DNA of 64,000 bases from Pseudomonas sp. gcc21 (lineage in GTDB: Bacteria; Pseudomonadota; Gammaproteobacteria; Pseudomonadales; Pseudomonadaceae), in the NCBI RefSeq assembly GCF_012844345.1, contig NZ_CP051625.1, positions 1,364,001-1,428,000 of the forward strand. The letters are read 5' to 3'. Shown piece after piece: positions 1 to 9,355 of the stretch (the first letter of the stretch is position 1; each line of letters begins with the position of its first letter). Below the pieces are notes generated by a model. The model saw nothing but the letters and a program-made list of their open reading frames with translations, was not told where the DNA came from and made no database searches. The translations under genes and the position numbers were made by a program.

Positions 1-586
1 CATAGAGAATAAGCGAGGTGTGCATGGCGCGCACCCAGGATTCCCGTGGCTTTTCACCGTGCAGCAAATGCAGGAAGTGTCCGCCGATGGAATCATCATC
101 GGTCTCGACATCGATACGCTTGCCGTTGTGACTGAAGTGATACCAGTACAGCAACATCGAACCCTGGGATGCCATCAGCTTGTCGGCAATGTCACGCGCG
201 CCCGGATGGTTGTGATCATCCTTTTCCGGGGACAGACAACCGAGAATGGACACGCCGGTACGCATCACGTCCATTGGATGGGCCGAGGGCGGTAGCTGCT
301 CGAGGGCCGTCTTCACTGCAGCGGGCAGACCGCGCATGGCCTTCAGCTTGGCCTTGTAGCTGTTCAGTTCTGCGGCGTTGGGCAGCTTGCCATGCACCAG
401 CAGATGAGCAATTTCCTCAAATTCGCAAGTCGTCGCGACGTCCAGAATATCGTAGCCACGGTAGTGCAGATCATTACCGCTGCGGCCGACAGTACAGAGT
501 GCAGTGTTACCCGCTGCGGTGCCGCTCAGTGCGACAGATTTTTTCGGCTTGAAAGTCGGTGCGGTGGTTTCGGGGGTGTCGCTCAT
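1..586 (-). CDS. prpC: 2-methylcitrate synthase, 5' part (cut by window edge)
   Basis: Condenses propionyl-CoA with oxaloacetate, the entry step of the methylcitrate cycle. The frame reads leftwards from an ATG at 586 and runs off the window after 195 codons, so the C-terminal half is missing. The N-terminus reads MSDTPETTAPTFKPKKSVAL, and later stretches such as LHYRGYDILD and SAHPMDVMRTG are typical of the citrate synthase superfamily in its PrpC form; the last visible residues, HTSLILY, lead into the helix that normally continues AEHEFNAS. A ribosome site (AGGAGA, about 8 bases upstream) supports the start. It lies 81 bp downstream of prpB on the same strand and is presumably the third gene of the regulator-prpB-prpC operon. 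Being non-full-length is due only to the window edge. Confidence 0.95.
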   Translation of the reverse strand, partial: MSDTPETTAPTFKPKKSVALSGTAAGNTALCTVGRSGNDLHYRGYDILDVATTCEFEEIAHLLVHGKLPNAAELNSYKAKLKAMRGLPAAVKTALEQLPPSAHPMDVMRTGVSILGCLSPEKDDHNHPGARDIADKLMASQGSMLLYWYHFSHNGKRIDVETDDDSIGGHFLHLLHGEKPRESWVRAMHTSLILY

Positions 587-635
587 CGCGAAGATCTCCT
601 CGTCTGACCCTATGGGGCATTCTTGTCTTTGTATG

Positions 636-657
636 GCTGCCTCGCAGGCGGGGCAGC
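636..657. other. Hairpin between prpB and prpC
   Basis: GCTGCCTCGC (636-645) and GCGGGGCAGC (648-657) pair over about 8 to 10 bp with one G-U wobble. There is no following T run, so it is more likely an mRNA processing or stability element between two operon genes than a terminator. Confidence 0.4.
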
Positions 658-667
658 TCGATCTGAT

Positions 668-1552
668 TTACTTCTTGCCGGCGGCGAACAGCGCGTCGAG
701 ATGCTGCTCGAACTCGTGATAATTGATGCGATCGTACAGCTCCATGCGAGTCTGCATGGTATCGATGACATTCTTCTGCGTGCCTTCGCGGCGCAGCGTG
801 GTGTAGACGTTCTCGGCCGCCTTGTTCATGGCGCGGAATGCCGACAGCGGATACAGCACCAGGGAGACATCGGCTGAAGCCAGCTCATCGGTGGTATATA
901 AAGGTGTAGAACCGAACTCTGTGATATTAGCCAGAATCGGCGCCTTGACCTTGGATGCGAACAGCTTGTACATATCCAGCTCGGTGATAGCCTCCGGGAA
1001 CACCATATCGGCCCCCGCCTCCACACAGGCCGCCGCGCGCTCAAGTGCGGACTCAAGCCCCTCGACTGCCAGCGCATCGGTACGCGCCATGATCACAAAG
1101 CTGTCATCGGTCCGCGCATCGACCGCCGCCTTGATCCGGTCGACCATTTCCTGCTGACTGACAATCTCCTTGTTGGGACGGTGACCGCAGCGCTTGGCAC
1201 CCACCTGGTCTTCAATATGAATCGCTGCAGCGCCGAACTTGATCATCGACTTGACGGTACGGGCAACGTTAAAGGCGCTGGAGCCGAAGCCGGTATCCAC
1301 ATCCACCAGCAAGGGTAAATCGCATACATCTGTAATACGGCGCACGTCCGTCAATACGTCATCCAATCCGGTAATGCCCAGATCCGGCAGACCCAGCGAG
1401 CCGGCAGCAACACCGCCACCCGACAGATAGATAGCCTTGAAACCGGCGCGCTTGGCCAGCAGTGCGTGATTGGCATTGATGGCGCCAACCACCTGTAAAG
1501 GATGTTCTTCGGCTACCGCGTCGCGAAATTTCTGACCGGGTGTTTTAGACAT
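668..1552 (-). CDS. prpB: 2-methylisocitrate lyase
   Basis: Cleaves 2-methylisocitrate to pyruvate and succinate, the last step of the methylcitrate cycle. The 294 residues match the usual length of the family. The isocitrate lyase superfamily fold is shown by the metal-binding VDVDTGFG (83-90) and the active-site loop KRCGH (120-124, catalytic Cys122). The start codon region overlaps the end of the upstream GntR gene by 8 bp, so the two are very probably translationally coupled. Expression should follow the promoter at 2311-2339 and its GntR operators, rising when propionyl-CoA is being degraded. Nothing looks broken. Confidence 0.97.
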   Translation of the reverse strand: MSKTPGQKFRDAVAEEHPLQVVGAINANHALLAKRAGFKAIYLSGGGVAAGSLGLPDLGITGLDDVLTDVRRITDVCDLPLLVDVDTGFGSSAFNVARTVKSMIKFGAAAIHIEDQVGAKRCGHRPNKEIVSQQEMVDRIKAAVDARTDDSFVIMARTDALAVEGLESALERAAACVEAGADMVFPEAITELDMYKLFASKVKAPILANITEFGSTPLYTTDELASADVSLVLYPLSAFRAMNKAAENVYTTLRREGTQKNVIDTMQTRMELYDRINYHEFEQHLDALFAAGKK

Positions 1553-2258
1553 CAGACTGTCCCTCCTGAGGAAGTGAAAGCATCGTTTGTTGTTGCATGC
1601 GACGCTCGATGTTGCGGCGTGAAGCGCTGATATGACGGCGCATCAGCATTTCCGCGAGTTCACCATCACGATCGGCGATGGCTTCAATGATTCTGTGGTG
1701 TTCTGAGAAGGCCTGTTGCGGGCGTTTGGGCGTGGACGAAAACTTGTAGCGGTACATGCGGACCAGGTGATAGAGATCGCCGCATAACATATCGCTGAGC
1801 GTCTTGTTTTTGCTGCCCTGCACAATCACGTAGTGGATATCGAGGTCGCCTTCCTGTTGATAGTAGGATTCATTGGCCTTGAGTCCACTGTGTTTTTCGT
1901 GAGTCGCAAGCACCTCGCGCAGGCCATCGATTTCCTGCTCGGTCATGTTTTCCGCAGCCAGCCGACAGGCCATTCCTTCCAGCGCTTCGCGAACGTGATA
2001 CAGCTCAATCAGCTCTGCATATTCAAGCGCAACCACCCTGACCCCGGCATGGGGAACCCGCACGACAAGGCGACGCCCTTCGAGCCGACGTATCGCTTCA
2101 CGCAGAGGTCCGCGGCTGATACCGAAGGTATTGGAAAGGTACTGTTCGCTGATGCGCGTGCCGGGCGGAATTTCACCTTTAACGATCGCTGTCTGGATGC
2201 GCTGAAAGGCACCGTCGGACAATGTCATGGCAGGCGAAACACTCAATGAATCGGTCAA
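1545..2258 (-). CDS. GntR/FadR-family repressor of the prp operon
   Basis: A 237-residue regulator with an N-terminal winged helix (about 15-80, including [20 protein letters not shown]) and a C-terminal FCD ligand domain with its metal/ligand residues visible (GDLDIH 137-142, EHH 186-188, RRHI 207-210). It heads the prp operon and overlaps prpB by 8 bp. I recall the P. aeruginosa orthologue (PmiR) sensing a methylcitrate-cycle intermediate; the same is inferred here. The start is uncertain: the longest reading begins with TTG at 2258, directly against a palindrome, while an ATG at 2228 would remove 10 residues. Neither has a strong ribosome site. Autorepression is likely from the two ATTGT/ACAAT sites upstream. 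Confidence 0.9.
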   Translation of the reverse strand: MTDSLSVSPAMTLSDGAFQRIQTAIVKGEIPPGTRISEQYLSNTFGISRGPLREAIRRLEGRRLVVRVPHAGVRVVALEYAELIELYHVREALEGMACRLAAENMTEQEIDGLREVLATHEKHSGLKANESYYQQEGDLDIHYVIVQGSKNKTLSDMLCGDLYHLVRMYRYKFSSTPKRPQQAFSEHHRIIEAIADRDGELAEMLMRRHISASRRNIERRMQQQTMLSLPQEGQSDV

Positions 2259-2268
2259 TTGTCGACAA
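2259..2268. promoter_or_regulatory. Palindrome TTGTCGACAA, candidate GntR operator 1
   Basis: A perfect 10-bp palindrome abutting the TTG start of the GntR gene. It has the ATTGTCGACAAT shape known for FadR/VanR-type GntR operators and shares its half site with the palindrome at 2330-2345. Confidence 0.5.
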
Positions 2269-2310
2269 CCTATTAGAATTTACGGGTTTTTATAAGGCTT
2301 TATGTGAGCA

Positions 2311-2339
2311 ATACTGCATCCCGCCAAATGGATTGTCAA
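2311..2339 (-). promoter_or_regulatory. Sigma70-type promoter of the prp operon
   Basis: On the minus strand TTGACA (2334-2339) is followed after exactly 17 bp by CAGTAT (2311-2316). The -35 box lies inside the palindrome at 2330-2345, so a bound GntR protein would block RNA polymerase. The transcript would have a leader of about 45 bases. Confidence 0.65.
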
Positions 2340-2345
2340 CAATCC
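2330..2345. promoter_or_regulatory. Palindrome GGATTGTCAACAATCC, candidate GntR operator 2
   Basis: Two 7-bp arms, GGATTGT and ACAATCC, around a 2-bp centre. The ATTGT/ACAAT half sites match operator 1, 71 bp away, and the site covers the -35 box of the prp promoter. Confidence 0.6.
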
Positions 2346-2496
2346 GCAGTTTACCTGATTAATATTGTCTCAAACGCCTGTTTAGCTGCCCTACTAGGAA
2401 GCGCTTGAAGGCGTGCTAAGATGCGGACCTGCTTGCCGCCGCCCGTCCTGCCTGTAGTGAGTGAGCTGCACTGTTCTAAACTTACCGGGAACACCC

Positions 2497-4026
2497 ATGC
2501 ATTCGATCAATCTTCATCTAAAAATTCTAATTGCCATACTTGTCAGCCTCGGGTTGCTGATCACCGGTTACCAGATCTACTTTCTGGAAATCCCCGTAAC
2601 CGAAGACGAGACAGACGATATCTGGAGTCTCGACGCCCGGCTGGAATTTCAGGCAGTGCAAGGCGTTCCCGTGAAGGCACAGATGTTCATCCCGCCGCTC
2701 AATCAGGACTACACCAGCCTCAACGAAAGCTTCATTTCCAACAACTACGGTGTGAGCATCGGTCAGGTAGACGGCAATCGGCGCGTGACCTGGTCTGCGC
2801 GGCGAGCTAGTGGTCCACAAACCTTGTACTACCGTCTGGTGCTGACCAAACGCTATAGCCCGGATGAGGTTGAAGTGCCGCCCCCTGCCCCGCGCGTACC
2901 CATCGTGCTGGAAGGACCGGAACAAGTTGCAGCGGACGCGCTGGTTGATCCGATCCGCCAGCATTCCGCGGACATCGAAACATTCATCGCCGAAGCCATT
3001 CGACGCGTCAATGACACGACCGACGATAATGTCAGACTGTTGATGGGCAGCGGCGACACAGTGCTGGACAAGGCCCGCGTTATTGACATCCTGCTCTCCA
3101 ATGCGCGCATCCCGCTCGAGCTGGTGCGCACCATCCGCCTGGAAAGCACTCCTAACCAGGAGCCTGAGCTGTGGCTGCGCAGCCACAACGGCGATCGCTG
3201 GCTGTATTTCCATCCGGAAACCGGACAACAGGGCATCCCGGATAACCGCATGGTCTGGTGGACCGGATCAGCGCCAATGTTCAGCCTGGAAGGCGGTCGC
3301 CAGGGTCGGGTCAGCGTAACCATCACCAACAGCGAAATGAACGCGCTGCGCCTTGCGCAGATGAGCTCGGACAACGGCACTTCTGCTTTGCTTGAATACT
3401 CCCTGTACGGCCTGCCACTGCACGCGCAACAGGTCTACCGCGTGATGATCATGATTCCGGTTGGCGTATTGGTGATTCTGGTTCTACGCAACCTGATCGG
3501 CATTCAGACGCTCGGCACCTTTACGCCGGTCCTGATCTCACTGGCCTTCCGTGAAACCCAGGTTGGCTGGGGTATCGCGCTGTTCACCCTGATTACCGCA
3601 TTGGGTCTATCGCTGCGCTCCTATCTGGAGCACCTGAAGCTGCAGATGCTGCCGCGGTTGTCTATCGTCCTAACGTTTGTCGTACTGGTTATCGCCGGCA
3701 TCAGCCTGTTCAGCCACAAGCTGGGCATTGAACGGGCCCTGTCTGTTTCGCTGTTCCCGATGGTGATTCTGACCATGACCATCGAGCGCCTGTCGATCAA
3801 CTGGGAAGAGCGCGGCGGCGGCCATTCGTTCAAGGTGGCACTGGGTACCATCATCGCTGCGACCCTGGCGCACCTGCTGATGACTGTGCCGGCACTGGCC
3901 TATTTCGTCTTTACCTTCCCGGCGATACTGCTGGTACTGGTTGGCTTCATGCTCGCCATGGGACGTTATCGTGGCTATCGCTTAACCGAGTTGATGCGTT
4001 TCAAAGCGCTGACCAAACAGGGCTGA
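2497..4026 (+). CDS. Inactive transglutaminase-like domain / 7TM inner-membrane protein
   Basis: A 509-residue membrane protein. One TM helix near residues 6-28 anchors an extracytoplasmic region of roughly 290 residues of the transglutaminase-like type, and about seven further hydrophobic helices fill the last 190 residues (from VMIMIPVGVLVILVL onward). This is the architecture of the family described as inactive transglutaminase fused to 7 TM helices, usually encoded beside an ATP-grasp ligase-like protein, as here. The ATG at 2497 is chosen over an in-frame GTG at 2461 because it begins at the TM anchor and follows GGGA. The biochemical role is not established to my knowledge; coupling to an amino-acid ligase suggests peptide or peptidoglycan-linked work at the membrane. 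It ends 10 bp before the partner gene. Confidence 0.88.
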   Translation: MHSINLHLKILIAILVSLGLLITGYQIYFLEIPVTEDETDDIWSLDARLEFQAVQGVPVKAQMFIPPLNQDYTSLNESFISNNYGVSIGQVDGNRRVTWSARRASGPQTLYYRLVLTKRYSPDEVEVPPPAPRVPIVLEGPEQVAADALVDPIRQHSADIETFIAEAIRRVNDTTDDNVRLLMGSGDTVLDKARVIDILLSNARIPLELVRTIRLESTPNQEPELWLRSHNGDRWLYFHPETGQQGIPDNRMVWWTGSAPMFSLEGGRQGRVSVTITNSEMNALRLAQMSSDNGTSALLEYSLYGLPLHAQQVYRVMIMIPVGVLVILVLRNLIGIQTLGTFTPVLISLAFRETQVGWGIALFTLITALGLSLRSYLEHLKLQMLPRLSIVLTFVVLVIAGISLFSHKLGIERALSVSLFPMVILTMTIERLSINWEERGGGHSFKVALGTIIAATLAHLLMTVPALAYFVFTFPAILLVLVGFMLAMGRYRGYRLTELMRFKALTKQG

Positions 4027-4036
4027 GGAGAAACGC

Positions 4037-5053
4037 ATGTTCTTCTGGAAAACCTGGAAAACGCTCACGGCGAATGGCGTCATGGGCATCAACCGACGCA
4101 ACGCCGATTACGTACTGAAGTACAACAAGCGGCACCTGTACCCGGTCGTGGACGACAAGATCCTGACCAAGGAGCGCGCGATTGCCGCGGGCATACATGT
4201 GCCTGAAATGTACGGCGTGATCGAGACCGAGAAGGACATCGATCGCTTCGAGAAGATCGTCGCCCCCTACCGCGACTTCGTCATCAAGCCGGCGCAGGGT
4301 GCCGGCGGTGACGGAATCATGGTGATTGGGGATCGGTTCGAGGGTCGCTACAAGACTGTCGGCGGCAAGATTGTTACCGAGGAAGAGATCGGCCATCACA
4401 TTTCCAGCATTCTGTCGGGCCTCTACTCACTCGGTGGCCATCGCGACCGGGTGCTGATCGAGTATCGCGTCAAGCCGGACCCGATTTTCAAGAGCATCAG
4501 TTACGAAGGCGTGCCGGATATACGCATCATCGTATTGATGGGCTACCCGGTGATGGCAATGCTGCGGTTGCCGACCCGTCAGTCCGGCGGCAAGGCTAAC
4601 CTGCACCAGGGTGCTATTGGCGTCGGCGTGGACCTGACGACCGGTATCACGCTGAAAGGCACCTGGCTGAACCAGAAAATCACCAAGCACCCGGACACCA
4701 CCAATCCCGTCGACGGCGTGCAGCTGCCCGACTGGGACGGCTTCATGCGGCTGGCCACATCCTGCTATGAACTGTCCGGCCTGGGCTACATCGGCGTCGA
4801 CCTGGTACTCGACCAGGAACAAGGCCCGCTGATTCTGGAGCTGAATGCGCGTCCCGGCCTGAACATTCAGATTGCCAACGATGCAGGCCTCACCCACCGC
4901 TGCCATGCCGTGGAACGGCGCATTGCCGAGCTCGCCAAGGATGGCAAGGTCGAAAACGCGGACGAGCGCATGGCGTTCTCGCAAAAGCACTTCGGCAAGC
5001 CGATCCCGGCCTCAACCGAAGCACTGGAAACCAGCGAACAGGCATCCTCCTGA
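4037..5053 (+). CDS. ATP-grasp protein, alpha-L-glutamate ligase-like (RimK-related)
   Basis: A 338-residue cytoplasmic ATP-grasp enzyme. Visible motifs are the ATP-binding strand and glycine-rich loop DFVIKPAQGAGGDGIMVI (80-97) and the Mg-binding LELNARPGLNIQ (267-278). The family is annotated as RimK-like alpha-L-glutamate ligase, joining an amino acid to a carboxylate with ATP, but the substrate is unknown. A good ribosome site (GAGGAG) precedes the ATG. It follows the 7TM protein by 10 bp, and the pair is conserved in proteobacteria, so they probably act together. Related loci often also carry a small RimB-like zinc protease; none is seen in this window. The stop at 5053 is 13 bp before pabB. 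Confidence 0.9.
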   Translation: MFFWKTWKTLTANGVMGINRRNADYVLKYNKRHLYPVVDDKILTKERAIAAGIHVPEMYGVIETEKDIDRFEKIVAPYRDFVIKPAQGAGGDGIMVIGDRFEGRYKTVGGKIVTEEEIGHHISSILSGLYSLGGHRDRVLIEYRVKPDPIFKSISYEGVPDIRIIVLMGYPVMAMLRLPTRQSGGKANLHQGAIGVGVDLTTGITLKGTWLNQKITKHPDTTNPVDGVQLPDWDGFMRLATSCYELSGLGYIGVDLVLDQEQGPLILELNARPGLNIQIANDAGLTHRCHAVERRIAELAKDGKVENADERMAFSQKHFGKPIPASTEALETSEQASS

Positions 5054-5066
5054 ACGGACACCTGTC

Positions 5067-6395
5067 GTGTATTACACATTAACTGAACTGCCCTACGCGG
5101 CGGACCCTTTGCCAGGGTTCGCCGCAATCCGTCCCCTCGGTCTCCCGGTTCTGCTTGATTCAGCCGCTTCCGGACGCCAGCCAGGACGCTACAGCATTAT
5201 GTCTGCCGGCCCGCTGAGTAGGGTGCGCCCTGCCGTAGGTGAATCGGGCCGCGAGGTACTTGATCGCCTGCGCAACGCGCTGCACACACTGGGTTCAGCC
5301 CGCTGGCCTGACGGTGAAGCATTGCCGTTCGGCGCCGGCGCGCTAGGCTTCATCAGCTACGACTTTGCCCGCCTGCTGGAACAACTCCCGGCGGATGCCC
5401 AGGCTGACATACGGCTTCCGCGTTTGCAGATGGGGGTGTATGACTGGAATGTCACCAGCGATCATCAGCAAAAGCGCAGCTGGCTGGTCTGCCACCCGCA
5501 GCTGGAGCCCGGCCTGCGTACCGAGCTGCTTGAACGTCTGGATAGCGCTGAGGCGACCTACCGAGGCTTCCGCCTGACAACAGCCTTCAGCGCCGAACAA
5601 AGCAGGCAGGACTACCAAAGCGCCTTTGAGCGCATTCAGCACTATATCCATGCCGGGGATTGCTACCAGATCAATCTGGCCCAGCGCTTCTCTGCGCATT
5701 GCCAGGGTGATCCGCTGACAGCCTACCAGCGGCTGCGCAGCGCCTGCCCTACTCCGTTTTCTGCCTACCTTGAAGACCCGGGCTTCAGCATCCTCTGCCA
5801 TTCCCCCGAGCGTTTTCTCAGCTGCCGGGACGGCATGGTTGAAACCAGGCCCATCAAAGGCACGCGCAAGCGCGGCAGCAACCCTGAACAAGATCGCGCG
5901 CTGGCCGAGGAATTGCTGGCCTCGCCGAAAGATCAGGCGGAGAACCTAATGATTGTAGATTTGCTGCGCAATGACCTTGGTCGCACCTGTGCAGTAGGCA
6001 GCGTCAAGGTGCCCGAGTTATTCAGCCTCGAAACCTACCCCAACGTGCACCATCTGGTCAGCAGTATCACCGGTCAGCTAGCACCTGAGTACGACCCGCT
6101 CGATCTGCTGGCCGGTGCATTTCCCGGGGGCTCGATCACTGGCGCGCCGAAGATCCGCGCCATGCAGATTATTGAAGAGCTGGAACCGGTCCGACGCAGC
6201 CTGTATTGCGGCAGCATCGGCTACATCGGTTGCGAAGGTCAGATGGATCTGAACATCAGTATCCGCAGCCTGGTCCATCAGGATGACAGGCTCTATCTCT
6301 GGGGAGGCGGCGGCATCGTAGCGGATTCCCAGGCCGAGGCGGAGTATCAGGAGACGCTGACCAAGGTGCAGGTGTTGATGGACGCACTGGCTTAG
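5067..6395 (+). CDS. pabB: Aminodeoxychorismate synthase component I
   Basis: Makes 4-amino-4-deoxychorismate from chorismate and ammonia for folate synthesis, with the PabA glutaminase subunit encoded elsewhere. The 442 residues show the chorismate-binding domain with CHSPERFL (244-251), the PabB-specific PIKGT (262-266, whose Lys264 separates PabB from the A of TrpE), DLLRNDLGR (298-306) and GAFPGGSITGAPK (350-362). The open frame extends upstream to 4872, but those residues overlap the ATP-grasp gene and are not PabB-like; the GTG at 5067 gives the expected N-terminus. The gene follows the ATP-grasp gene by 13 bp and may be cotranscribed with it. Confidence 0.95.
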   Translation: MYYTLTELPYAADPLPGFAAIRPLGLPVLLDSAASGRQPGRYSIMSAGPLSRVRPAVGESGREVLDRLRNALHTLGSARWPDGEALPFGAGALGFISYDFARLLEQLPADAQADIRLPRLQMGVYDWNVTSDHQQKRSWLVCHPQLEPGLRTELLERLDSAEATYRGFRLTTAFSAEQSRQDYQSAFERIQHYIHAGDCYQINLAQRFSAHCQGDPLTAYQRLRSACPTPFSAYLEDPGFSILCHSPERFLSCRDGMVETRPIKGTRKRGSNPEQDRALAEELLASPKDQAENLMIVDLLRNDLGRTCAVGSVKVPELFSLETYPNVHHLVSSITGQLAPEYDPLDLLAGAFPGGSITGAPKIRAMQIIEELEPVRRSLYCGSIGYIGCEGQMDLNISIRSLVHQDDRLYLWGGGGIVADSQAEAEYQETLTKVQVLMDALA

Positions 6396-6404
6396 CCTGG
6401 GGGT

Positions 6405-6422
6405 GTAGCGCGCCTGCGCTAC
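6405..6422. other. Hairpin in the pabB/thrH convergent gap
   Basis: GTAGCGC (6405-6411) and GCGCTAC (6416-6422) form a 7-bp stem with loop GCCT, nine bases after the pabB stop. There is no T run on either strand, so intrinsic termination is doubtful. Confidence 0.4.
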
Positions 6423-6481
6423 GCCAGCTATTCGAACCCACTAAACCCGTAAACGAGTCCGGACCCGACCCCAGGCGCTCA

Positions 6482-7111
6482 TCAGTTAAGAGTTAACAGA
6501 CTCAGCGGACGATTCGACGCCTTGATGAATTCCTTCTTCAGGTCCTCAAAGGTCTGCACAGCGGGGAACTGCGGGAACTCGGCAATCACGTTATCCGGCG
6601 CATGGAAGAGGATGCCCGCATGGGCTTCGGCCAGCATGGTGGTGTCATTGTACGAGTCGCCGGCGGCGATGATGCGGTAATAGAGGCTCTTCAACGCAAT
6701 CACCGACTGGCGCTTGGGATCTTTCTGTCGCAGTTGATAATCCACGACACGCCCGGATTCATCCGTCACCAGCTTGTGGCACAGTAGCGTCGGGAAGCCC
6801 AACTGGCGCATCAGCGGCTGGGAAAATTCGTAGAAAGTGTCCGAGAGAATCACCACCTGGAAGCGTTCGCGCAGCCAGTCGACGAACTCGGCAGCGCCTT
6901 CAAGCGGTTCGAGCGTTGCGATCACTTCCTGGATGTCGGACAGTTTCAGTCCGTGTTCGTCCAGAATACGCAGCCGCTGCTTCATCAGTACGTCGTAATC
7001 GGGAATGTCCCGTGTGGTCGCCCTGAGCTCGGCGATACCGGTTTTTTCAGCAAAGGCGATCCAGATTTCCGGGACGAGAACACCTTCGAGATCAAGGCAA
7101 GCGATTTCCAC
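6482..7111 (-). CDS. thrH: Phosphoserine phosphatase / homoserine phosphotransferase ThrH
   Basis: A 209-residue HAD-superfamily enzyme known from Pseudomonas to dephosphorylate phosphoserine and to transfer that phosphate to homoserine, linking serine and threonine synthesis. The nucleophile motif is DLEGVL (Asp7, Glu9), with VILSDTFYEF as motif II and AAGDSYNDTTML as the metal-binding motif. The start is the GTG at 7111, preceded by AGGAG at good spacing; the longer ATG frame to 7150 adds residues not seen in the family. The gene is convergent with pabB and divergent from cysH. Confidence 0.96.
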   Translation of the reverse strand: MEIACLDLEGVLVPEIWIAFAEKTGIAELRATTRDIPDYDVLMKQRLRILDEHGLKLSDIQEVIATLEPLEGAAEFVDWLRERFQVVILSDTFYEFSQPLMRQLGFPTLLCHKLVTDESGRVVDYQLRQKDPKRQSVIALKSLYYRIIAAGDSYNDTTMLAEAHAGILFHAPDNVIAEFPQFPAVQTFEDLKKEFIKASNRPLSLLTLN

Positions 7112-7208
7112 ACAGCACTCCTGGCGTTTGGGTATTTGAATTGGCGCCACAATCTACCGGCAAGCGTGCCGCTGCGCAATGCCGAAGCCATTGGGAGACT
7201 GCTGAGCG

Positions 7209-7242
7209 TTATAACCAGATAACACTAAAAATATAACCAAAT
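7209..7242. promoter_or_regulatory. Direct repeats upstream of cysH, candidate CysB site
   Basis: TATAACCAGATA (7209-7220) and TATAACCAAATA (7231-7242) differ at one base and start 22 bp apart, two helical turns, about 85-115 bp before the cysH start. The region is AT-rich and lacks a clear -35 box, fitting an activator-dependent promoter. CysB, encoded just downstream, is the obvious candidate; this is inference. Confidence 0.45.
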
Positions 7243-7324
7243 ACAAGGCGATGATATAAGCCGGCTTTGTTAGACTTTCGCAAAACGGCAGTCCGCACAA
7301 CCCATGCCGAGCCTGGAGAGCCTG

Positions 7325-8056
7325 ATGTTAAGCGAAAATTTCGATCCGATTGCGTTGGCAGACGAGTACGCCAGCCAGTCACCACAGCAGATCCTGAAAC
7401 TGGCAATCGATAGCTTCGATGATCTGTGGCTGTCATTCAGCGGAGCGGATGACATCGTCGTGCTGGATATGGCCTGGAAGATCAATCCGGACATCAAGGT
7501 GTTCACGCTGGACACGGGCCGCCTGCACGCCGAGACCTACCGGTTTCTCGAGCAGGTGCGCAAGCATTATGGCATCCAGCTCGAAGTGCTCTCCCCTGAC
7601 CGCGACAAGCTTGATGCCTACGTGCGCGAGAAAGGCCTGTTTGATTTTTACGAACGTGGTCATCAGGAGTGCTGCGGCATTCGCAAGATCGAACCCTTAC
7701 GTCGCAAGCTGGCCGGCGTCGACGCCTGGATTACCGGTCAGCGCAAGGATCAGAGCCCGACACGTACTAACGTGCCGGTTATCGAAGCAGATACCGGTTT
7801 CAGCGGGCCAGGGCGCTCACTGGTCAAGTTCAATCCGCTGGCGAACTACACCAGCGAGGATGTGTGGAATTACATCCGCATGCTGGAGATCCCCTACAAC
7901 AGCCTGCACGAACGCGGATTCGTAAGCATCGGCTGCGAGCCCTGCACCCGGCCGGTGCTTCCCAACCAGCACGAACGTGAAGGCCGCTGGTGGTGGGAAG
8001 AATCCACTCAAAAGGAATGCGGGTTGCATGGCGGTAATCTGATCACCAAGGTGTGA
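7325..8056 (+). CDS. cysH: Adenylylsulfate (APS) reductase, iron-sulfur type
   Basis: Reduces activated sulfate to sulfite in assimilatory sulfate reduction. The protein carries the [4Fe-4S] cysteines that mark the APS-using class: ECCGIRK (Cys116, Cys117) and CEPC (Cys204, Cys207), plus the redox-active Cys232 in ECGLH near the C-terminus. LSFSGADD (36-43) is the PP-loop. The ATG at 7325 is chosen because GGAG sits 6 bases upstream; an ATG at 7304 would add 7 residues but has no ribosome site. With the start at 7325 the protein is 243 residues. CysB is encoded convergently 189 bp downstream. Confidence 0.96.
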   Translation: MLSENFDPIALADEYASQSPQQILKLAIDSFDDLWLSFSGADDIVVLDMAWKINPDIKVFTLDTGRLHAETYRFLEQVRKHYGIQLEVLSPDRDKLDAYVREKGLFDFYERGHQECCGIRKIEPLRRKLAGVDAWITGQRKDQSPTRTNVPVIEADTGFSGPGRSLVKFNPLANYTSEDVWNYIRMLEIPYNSLHERGFVSIGCEPCTRPVLPNQHEREGRWWWEESTQKECGLHGGNLITKV

Positions 8057-8194
8057 GATTGCTGGCCGCCTAGCAAGTCTAGGATCACAGATCAAAACCT
8101 GAGCATCCCAATCATGCCTTGCCACAGAGGTATCCGCATGATTTGCAACCATTTTGAGGAAGGCGCGATCGGATCACCGAACCGCCGCGGAGAT

Positions 8195-8212
8195 GCTGGC
8201 CGCCAGGCCAGC
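8195..8212. terminator. Hairpin between cysH and cysB, weak terminator
   Basis: GCTGGCC, loop GCCA, GGCCAGC forms a perfect 7-bp stem in the convergent gap, followed by TGTTCTTGTC. The T tract is poor; termination is possible but not certain. Confidence 0.4.
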
Positions 8213-8245
8213 TGTTCTTGTCCTGGCAGCACTTGACCGAATATC

Positions 8246-9271
<1,026 letters not shown>

Positions 9272-9355
9272 TTAGCGGGTTTTGATCTCAGGTTAGACCA
9301 TAAGTAGCTGACAGGTTCGGAAGTCGGGACGAACGGAGGCACCGTTGGTCGGGGT

